In this document: positions 14,717-19,724 of the stretch, one piece after another
Numbering within the stretch: position 1 is the first letter of the stretch
Layout of the letters: each line of letters begins with the position of its first letter
Assembly (NCBI GenBank): GCA_031553855.1
Contig: JAVBKW010000019.1
Location: forward strand, 1 to 19,724
Length of the DNA stretch: 19,724 nt
Direction of reading: 5' to 3'
DNA from: RACS-047 sp031553855
GTDB taxonomy: Bacteria > Bacillota > Clostridia > Christensenellales > Pumilibacteraceae
Position numbers and translations under genes: made by a program
The notes under the pieces: generated by a model
What the model was told of the DNA's origin: nothing
The model's input: the letters and a program-made list of their open reading frames with translations, nothing else
Databases searched by the model: none

Positions 14717-14973
14717 ATGATTTTCAACTTAAGTAGAAAGCAAGTCACGTTATATTTCTAATCATCATAATCGCTTTGTTTGCCGGCTTTTCTACAACGG
14801 CGTTCGCACTGGTTGCGGACGCCGTGCCGCCGGAGTGCGGTTATTTTGAAAAAAGTCGCGGAGCGGCGGTTGTTCTTGTAAATTTTTACGATATACATTA
14901 AATCTTACTATAACCCGGTGAAGGGGCATTTATTGAAGCTATAAAAAAACAACTTGATGGATGGGAAATGTAG
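14717..14973 (+). pseudogene. Decayed gene for a secreted protein
   Basis: ATG 14717 opens MIFNLSRKQVTLYF and stops at 14759-14761. From ~14746 another frame reads HVIFLIIIIALFAGFSTTAFA, a clear hydrophobic core of a signal peptide with an A-x-A-like end, then ~28 residues to TAA at 14899-14901. The same frame later reads PGEGAFIEAIKKQLDGWEM and ends at TAG 14971-14973, three bases before the permease ATG, like the natural end of a gene in an operon. Together these look like the head and tail of a secreted or solute-binding protein gene reduced by a frameshift and a large internal deletion. No family can be assigned. No convincing promoter was found for the transporter genes that follow. Confidence 0.5.
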
Positions 14974-14976
14974 AAA

Positions 14977-15927
14977 ATGGGAAATTCCTTTGTAGCCGTT
15001 ATCAACGTAAATAAACGCAAAAAGCCGATAAGTTTTAAAAAGATAGCTTTTGTTTTGTGGTTTGTTTTAATACCTACGGTGCATTTTGCAGTATTCTATT
15101 TATTTGTTAATTTGAATTCCTTTAAAATGGCATTCCAATTAACAAAATCAGGCGAAACCAGCTGGTCATTCGCTAATTTTACCCGCTTTTTTGATGAAAT
15201 GTCGACGGCAGGTTCGTCACTGCATATCGCTTTCCGCAACACCGGTTTAACCTTTCTGGTAACACAGATTATGTTTGTGGTCAGTTTTTTTGTTTCCTAT
15301 TTTTTATATAAAAGAATTTTTTTATTCAGATTTTTCAGAAGTGTATTTTTTTTACCAAGCATTATAGCAGGCACGATTATTACCTCGATTTTTATGCGTA
15401 TAGCAGGGACGAACGGCCCTATTGCCGCATTAGTTCAAAAATTATGGGGATTGGAATACCGTCCTTCACTCTTAGGCGACGAACGCTTTGCCAACGGAAC
15501 GGTATTTCTTCATTATATTTGGCTGCTGTTTCCCGGTAATATGATTTTGCTCGGCGGTACATTCAGCCGTCTTCCGCCTTCGGTGCTGGAGCAGGCGAAA
15601 TTAGACGGGGCGAGTTGGCTGCAGGAGGCTTTCAGAATTATTATTCCAATGATTTGGCCTACGATTTCACTAATGTTAATGCTAAACATCGCAGGCATTT
15701 TTGGCGCGTCGGGCAGTGTATTTTTATTAACACAGGGCGGTTATAATACTCAAACACTGTCAAACTGGATGTATATGCAAGTTTATACCAATGTGGGCGA
15801 TGTCGGTGAGTCTAATGTTTTCAACTATATGTCGGCGGTCGGATTGATGTTGACCGTAGTGTCGATTGTGCTTGCGTTATCGCTGCGAAAGCTTGCCAAC
15901 GTATATTTCAGCGAGGTGCAATATTAA
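14977..15927 (+). CDS. ABC sugar transporter permease, CUT1 family (MalF/UgpA/LplB type)
   Basis: A 316-residue inner-membrane permease with about six hydrophobic helices (approximately 23-45, 90-111, 119-140, 176-196, 226-250, 285-304). The cytoplasmic EAA loop that contacts the ATPase lies at 205-224 (EQAKLDGASWLQEAFRIIIP). It pairs with the following permease, one base separating stop and start, to form the channel of an oligosaccharide importer. The ATG lacks a strong ribosome site (the nearest purine run is GGATGGG ~12 bases upstream), which fits a gene once translated by coupling to the now decayed gene ending three bases before it. No nucleotide-binding subunit is encoded nearby; CUT1 systems of Gram-positives often share a distant MsmK-type ATPase. 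Confidence 0.93.
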   Translation: MGNSFVAVINVNKRKKPISFKKIAFVLWFVLIPTVHFAVFYLFVNLNSFKMAFQLTKSGETSWSFANFTRFFDEMSTAGSSLHIAFRNTGLTFLVTQIMFVVSFFVSYFLYKRIFLFRFFRSVFFLPSIIAGTIITSIFMRIAGTNGPIAALVQKLWGLEYRPSLLGDERFANGTVFLHYIWLLFPGNMILLGGTFSRLPPSVLEQAKLDGASWLQEAFRIIIPMIWPTISLMLMLNIAGIFGASGSVFLLTQGGYNTQTLSNWMYMQVYTNVGDVGESNVFNYMSAVGLMLTVVSIVLALSLRKLANVYFSEVQY

Positions 15928-15928
15928 A

Positions 15929-16819
15929 ATGGAGATTTTGATAAAACCCAACAAAAAATTGTTTGCGCGGTTCAGAAGCCGACGATTGTCGGAACGTATT
16001 GTTTACGCTACGGTTTTCTTAATTTTTTCGGCGGTCGCGTTAAGCTATATTTATGTATTCTATTGGGGCGTAACTGGAGGGCTGAAAACCCACGCCGAGA
16101 TATCGCTGTCACCGTTTTCTTTTCCCGAGAAACCGCAATTCAGAAATTACATAGACGTTTTTCCTAAGCTGAACGTTGCGGGCTACGGTTTTTTCGGTAT
16201 GCTGTTTAACAGCCTGTTTTTTGCAATATTAGGACCGTTGATTACGAATTTTACAACCGCGAAACTGGCGTATGTTACAAACAAATACAAATTTCCAGGT
16301 GCCAGGCTGTATTTTATAGTCATTACCTTCACCATGATTTTGCCCATATACGGCAGCGGCGGCAGCATGTACCGCCTACTGTATAATCTTGGTTTTGTAA
16401 ACTCTTACTCGCAGATAATTCTTGCTTTTTCAGGCATGAACGGGACTTACCTTTATTTCTATGCGGCATTTTCTAATTTATCGTGGGATTACGCCGAGGC
16501 TGCGCGCATCGACGGCGCAAACGATTATACGATTTATTACCGCATTATGCTGCCGCAGGTAATGGCGATTTTCGGCGCGTTCTTTTTAATGGGCTGTGTC
16601 GGCGAATGGAATAACTTTCAGTCTATATTGATTTATATGCCAAAGCTGCCCACGCTTGCCGGCGGAATATATATGTTTGAATTAGATATGGTTTACCACG
16701 CGCGCAGAGATTTGTTGTATGCCGCATATATGGTTACCGCAGTTCCGCCGTTGATTCTCTTTATTGTTTTTAATAAGGCGCTGACAAGCAATATCAGCCT
16801 TGGCGGAATCAAAGAATAG
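15929..16819 (+). CDS. ABC sugar transporter permease, CUT1 family (MalG/UgpE/LplC type)
   Basis: 296 residues from the ATG at 15929, which starts one base after the stop of the first permease; an earlier in-frame ATG at 15866 overlaps that gene and is not used. GCGAGGTG (15911-15918) is the ribosome site. Hydrophobic helices lie at ~27-48, 88-108, 126-148, 163-183, 210-226 and 264-281. The EAA loop is EAARIDGANDYTIYYRIMLP (190-209). The N-terminal layout (cytoplasmic basic tail, first helix, then a periplasmic-side loop ending LSPFSFPEKPQFRNY) is typical of MalG-type partners. With the preceding permease and the following lipoprotein it forms one importer. Confidence 0.94.
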   Translation: MEILIKPNKKLFARFRSRRLSERIVYATVFLIFSAVALSYIYVFYWGVTGGLKTHAEISLSPFSFPEKPQFRNYIDVFPKLNVAGYGFFGMLFNSLFFAILGPLITNFTTAKLAYVTNKYKFPGARLYFIVITFTMILPIYGSGGSMYRLLYNLGFVNSYSQIILAFSGMNGTYLYFYAAFSNLSWDYAEAARIDGANDYTIYYRIMLPQVMAIFGAFFLMGCVGEWNNFQSILIYMPKLPTLAGGIYMFELDMVYHARRDLLYAAYMVTAVPPLILFIVFNKALTSNISLGGIKE

Positions 16820-16860
16820 CTATAATAAATGCCCTTTACACATCAGGAGGATTTTAAAAA

Positions 16861-18420
16861 ATGAAAGGAATCAAAAAAGGATTAGCAATGCTATTTGCCA
16901 TTGTTATTGCGGCGTCAGTCGTCGCAGGCTGCGGCCCTAAAGAACACCCGCAAACTGAGTTCGACATTACCATTCAGTATTGGCGGTCAGGTCTGGGGCA
17001 GGACTTCCTAGACAGGGCGATAGCTGGCTTTGAGGACAAATATCCGCAGTATAAGGTGTGGCTGGACCCAACCTCAAGTATCAGCGCGGCGGGTCAAACC
17101 TTTGGAAAAGGCGTGGAAATTGATAAGGTAGACTTATATATGTCTTCATCCGATGAGATATCCTTAAAAGTCTTTGAAGAACACGCAGAGCCGCTTGATG
17201 ATGTTTTGTCATACACTAACAGCGGCGAAACAAAATCAATCGGTCAAAAGTATATACCTGCATATTTAGACGCAGCACGATTATCCGACAATAGTGTTCA
17301 TTACCTTTCTTACGGCGGCGGCTGGATGGGCATTGTTTACAACATGGATATTATTGACGGAAAAAAATACAAGGTGCCGCGCACGACTCAGGAACTGGAG
17401 TATTTAACGATTGACCTTGCGGGCGACGAAAAGTTGCAGTCCTCGGGAGTCAAGCCGTGGATACACTTTAACGGCGGAGGCTATTGGGGATCTGTGTACA
17501 AAGCATGGCAAGCTCAATACGACAGTCTTGATTATTACATGAACAATTTCATTCCGCTTTACGGCGGCGAGTCCGATCCCGCACCGTCAAAAAGCGTATT
17601 GTTGAAGGACGACGGCAGAAAAGCGGTACTTGAAGCAATGGACAGGTTTTTAAATGCCTCCTATATCCATCCCGACTCCAATACGCAAGTGTTTATGGAC
17701 GCGCAAACTTTCTTTGTGTATAACAAGGCGGCAATGATGGTCAACGGTTCGTGGATGATTAACGAAATGCGGGGTGACTCCAAGGCAAATAAAAACTTTA
17801 AGATAATGAAAAATCCCGTTATCAGCTCTATTATAGAGAATGATGAGTGTTCCTCTATTGAGGACGATGAGGAATTGCAAGCGTTGATTGACGCTGTTGA
17901 CGCCGCCTCTTCCGCCGCGCAGGTACCGATTGATAGCGATAATTATCATGTATCGCGCGAGGCGGTTAACAGAGTTTTTGAGGCGCGCAATATAATGTAC
18001 AACAATTACGATCAGCACGGTATGTTTATTCCTAATTATGCCGTAGCAAAGGAAGGCGCAAAGGAGTTTTTGAAGTACTTTTATTCAGATGAGAATTTAA
18101 TTCAGTATTGGGATGCAACAAGAATGCCTATGCCGCTGACGCTAAGCGATGACAGCAAACCCGATATGACCGGCTGGAATGCATGGGAGATTCAGCAAAT
18201 GGAGTACATGAATTCAGTAATTCCTTTGTTTGAACGTCCCGTAAAAACCAGCAAAATTTTTACAACCGGCGGCGCAAATCCGTATGCGTTCGCGCATGTG
18301 CCGTTTATAAACCTTTTCACGGCGCAAAGTAATAGACAAGGCGCACAAACGTGCTGGAGCCGGATTAAGAATCACCACGACGCAAATTGGATAAATTATA
18401 GAACTAACGCTCAATTATAA
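16861..18420 (+). CDS. Extracellular solute-binding lipoprotein of the CUT1 importer
   Basis: A 519-residue family-1 solute-binding protein. It has a textbook ribosome site (AGGAGG 16845-16850) and a lipoprotein signal peptide with lipobox VVAGC (Cys 24), so it is anchored on the outer face of the membrane. The mature start (ITIQYWRSGLGQDFLDRAIAGFEDKYP) is the usual first beta-strand/helix of the family, and GGGWMGIVYN, FFVYNKAAMMVNGSWMINEM and GAKEFLKYFYS are further family-like stretches. It is longer than the common ~420-440 residues, as in binding proteins for larger oligosaccharides such as LplA. It follows its permeases, the reverse of the more common order. The ligand is unknown; pectic oligosaccharide is inferred from the GH4 gene nearby. 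Confidence 0.93.
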   Translation: MKGIKKGLAMLFAIVIAASVVAGCGPKEHPQTEFDITIQYWRSGLGQDFLDRAIAGFEDKYPQYKVWLDPTSSISAAGQTFGKGVEIDKVDLYMSSSDEISLKVFEEHAEPLDDVLSYTNSGETKSIGQKYIPAYLDAARLSDNSVHYLSYGGGWMGIVYNMDIIDGKKYKVPRTTQELEYLTIDLAGDEKLQSSGVKPWIHFNGGGYWGSVYKAWQAQYDSLDYYMNNFIPLYGGESDPAPSKSVLLKDDGRKAVLEAMDRFLNASYIHPDSNTQVFMDAQTFFVYNKAAMMVNGSWMINEMRGDSKANKNFKIMKNPVISSIIENDECSSIEDDEELQALIDAVDAASSAAQVPIDSDNYHVSREAVNRVFEARNIMYNNYDQHGMFIPNYAVAKEGAKEFLKYFYSDENLIQYWDATRMPMPLTLSDDSKPDMTGWNAWEIQQMEYMNSVIPLFERPVKTSKIFTTGGANPYAFAHVPFINLFTAQSNRQGAQTCWSRIKNHHDANWINYRTNAQL

Positions 18421-18440
18421 AATATTAATAGGATTGAAGA

Positions 18441-19541
18441 ATGAAAAAATTAATTATAAAATTTAAAGGAATGGGAGTTTGTATTGCGCTAATTCTTCTG
18501 CTTGCCCTGTTTGCAGCCGCTATTTCGGGCGGCGGACAGGCAGCTGTCCGCGCCGAAGGTTTTCCCGATCCCTCTGTTCCTATCCGCTTTACGGCCACGG
18601 CGGCGGGTACAAATAATTTAACGGTTTTCAGAATGCAGTCGTGGATATATAATACTGCTTACACAATTTCCCCAAGAGAAGACGAAGCGGAAGGAACGGT
18701 TTACCGGTTACCTTTCCATTCGTGGGAAACGCAAGGATCTAGTAACATTCTTATGCTGGCTACGCCGATCGACACAAATCACCCTGATTACAGAGGAATA
18801 TCTTTAAGGATATACGCGCACATATCACCGTCTGAGCCGTGGCAATTGACAGAAGGCCCAACCAGAGAATGGCCGTACGGCTTTGATTTTTATGCGGCGG
18901 ATACCGTAAACACTGATTTTCCCGCAGCAAACGACGTGACATCAGACAGAGTATCAATCCCGAGGGATATCCGTCAAAAAGAATGGATAGATTGGAATAT
19001 ACCCGCTTCTACCGCTCTTATGCTTGCGGATAAGGACGGCGTTATACGCGGAATCAAGACGGCAAGCAAAAATACAACAAGCGATTCCAACAAAATGTAT
19101 ATTGGAACCGCGTATATAGAGGTTGCTTCAGTTTCGCTTCGTCCCAAAGGTGTGTATCCTGCGGAGTATCTCGTTACCGGCGAGGAGATGCCGACGAGCA
19201 GCCCTCACGCATTTCCAAATTGGAAGTCTTTAACTCAGGTCAACGGCTTTCACAACGGCTCCTTAGGTCCTCAATACGGGTGGTATATTAACCCGCGTCC
19301 TATAAGCATAGTAGAGGATCTGGGCGCAAGCAACGAGCTTGCCTATCAAATGTTCTTTCATAGCTGGGCTATTTCAACCTCTAGCAACGCGCTTTCCTTT
19401 AACCGCACCCTCACACAAGCTGAATTGTCGGACGGAATAGTTATACGCTTAAAAACACATTTATCACCCAACGGTCAAAGTTATGCGACGGACAGGGGCG
19501 GCAGATTGGGGAAAAACTCTAATAAAAGCGGTATAAAATAA
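18441..19541 (+). CDS. Secreted protein with two copies of an unknown module, second copy truncated
   Basis: A 366-residue open frame starting 20 bases after the solute-binding protein, so in the same transcript (AGGAT at ~18431 as weak ribosome site). Residues 1-39 are a signal peptide with cleavage near AAVRA-E. Two related modules follow. Module 1 (~86-230) contains YRLPFHSWETQGSSN, ISLRIYAHISP, then YGFDFYAA and IPASTALMLADKDG. Module 2 starts at ~299 with YQMFFHSWAISTSSN and IVIRLKTHLSP but breaks off after YATDRGG; the last ~13 residues have no counterpart in module 1. The expected ~100 further residues are missing, and an IS1182-like transposase with its own promoter begins immediately downstream, so the gene was most likely cut by that insertion. 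I do not recognise the module; it may bind carbohydrate. No enzyme motif was seen. Confidence 0.8.
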   Translation: MKKLIIKFKGMGVCIALILLLALFAAAISGGGQAAVRAEGFPDPSVPIRFTATAAGTNNLTVFRMQSWIYNTAYTISPREDEAEGTVYRLPFHSWETQGSSNILMLATPIDTNHPDYRGISLRIYAHISPSEPWQLTEGPTREWPYGFDFYAADTVNTDFPAANDVTSDRVSIPRDIRQKEWIDWNIPASTALMLADKDGVIRGIKTASKNTTSDSNKMYIGTAYIEVASVSLRPKGVYPAEYLVTGEEMPTSSPHAFPNWKSLTQVNGFHNGSLGPQYGWYINPRPISIVEDLGASNELAYQMFFHSWAISTSSNALSFNRTLTQAELSDGIVIRLKTHLSPNGQSYATDRGGRLGKNSNKSGIK

Positions 19542-19552
19542 CCCGCACTAAG

Positions 19553-19581
19553 TTGCAAAAATTGACCAAAAATGGTATAAT
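19553..19581 (+). promoter_or_regulatory. Transposase promoter
   Basis: TTGCAA (19553-19558), 17-bp spacer, TATAAT (19576-19581). The expected start near 19588 is just ahead of the transposase reading frame. Confidence 0.65.
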
Positions 19582-19607
19582 AGGAGTATCAAATTGGGAT
19601 GGTTTTT

Positions 19608-19724
19608 ATGGAACATTTAGCGGGAAAAAGTCGGGATCAGGTAACATTTCGGTGCTTGAGCGACATGGTGGATGTGAATAGTCCGGCAAGGCAAATAGAT
19701 AAGTTTGTTGATGAATCGGATACA
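19608..19724 (+). CDS. IS1182-family-like transposase, N-terminal fragment
   Basis: Only 39 codons lie in the window. They read MEHLAGKSRDQVTFRC, then LSDMVDVNSPARQIDKFVDE. The order G-K-x-R-x-Q, then L-x-D-x-V-x-x-x-x-P-x-R-x-I-D-x-F-V-D, is the typical N-terminus of IS1182/IS5-group DDE transposases that begin with a DUF772-type domain. An in-frame ATG at 19599 is an alternative start; AGGAG at 19582-19586 would suit it only if transcription began further upstream than the promoter suggests. The catalytic DDE region is outside the window, so activity cannot be judged. Confidence 0.72.
   Translation, partial: MEHLAGKSRDQVTFRCLSDMVDVNSPARQIDKFVDESDT

Larger units (their letters stand above)
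19500..19724 (+). mobile_element. Left end of an IS1182-like insertion sequence (continues past window)
   Basis: The left boundary is estimated from where the second module of the preceding protein loses similarity to the first (about 19495-19505); terminal inverted repeats cannot be defined because the right end is outside the window. The element contains a promoter and the start of a transposase gene. Confidence 0.6.

Noticed and set aside
15866..15928. ATG at 15866 as start of the second permease
   Set aside because: It would overlap 62 bases of the first permease and add a non-conserved cysteine-rich leader; the ATG at 15929 has a ribosome site and the usual MalG-like N-terminus.

Overview
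The window is 19.7 kb of a low-to-mid GC genome and looks like part of a plant-polysaccharide utilisation locus in a Gram-positive anaerobe, most likely a member of the Clostridia. That assignment is an inference. It rests on a lipobox-bearing solute-binding protein with no outer-membrane machinery, CUT1 sugar permeases, AraC-family regulators, a GH4 enzyme of the Bacillus LplD type, a Listeria-Bacteroides-type repeat at the end of a secreted beta-helix protein, and strong AGGAGG-type ribosome sites. No rRNA, tRNA or CRISPR array was seen.

Layout: (1) 2-394 is the 3' end of L-fucose isomerase, followed by a hairpin terminator, a multi-stem structured element and a second strong terminator. 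(2) 875-4858 encodes a 1327-residue secreted right-handed beta-helix protein with its own sigma-70 promoter and an AraC-type 21-bp direct repeat just upstream; a 17-bp-stem terminator follows. (3) 5158-8509 holds an AraC-family regulator on the minus strand, divergent from araD-araA (L-ribulose-5-phosphate 4-epimerase, L-arabinose isomerase). The regulator has a consensus promoter placed so that its mRNA should start at the A of the ATG, i.e. a predicted leaderless transcript. araD and araA are separated by a 123-bp palindromic element, and AraA lacks the usual C-terminal tail. (4) 8711-11268 holds a second AraC-family regulator divergent from a GH4 gene resembling alpha-galacturonidase LplD, followed in frame by a diverged relic of a second GH4 C-terminus. 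(5) 11443-14703 encodes a 1086-residue surface protein with lectin-like regions, a duplicated unknown module, four Ig-like repeats and a Gly-Cys plus membrane segment plus basic-tail C-terminus. (6) 14717-14973 is a decayed secreted-protein gene. (7) 14977-18420 is a CUT1 sugar-uptake operon (two permeases and a lipoprotein binding protein). (8) 18441-19541 is a secreted protein with two copies of an unknown module, the second cut short by an IS1182-like element that runs off the window end.

How it may work together (inference): the secreted proteins bind or cut a pectin-like polymer, the CUT1 transporter imports oligosaccharides, the GH4 enzyme releases galacturonate inside the cell, and fucI/araA/araD process L-fucose (or D-arabinose) and L-arabinose. 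GalA, Ara and Fuc together suggest rhamnogalacturonan-type pectin. No sugar kinase and no transporter ATPase are encoded here, so those must lie elsewhere. Several relics (GH4 tail, decayed secreted gene, IS-truncated gene) show that the locus has been losing and rearranging parts.
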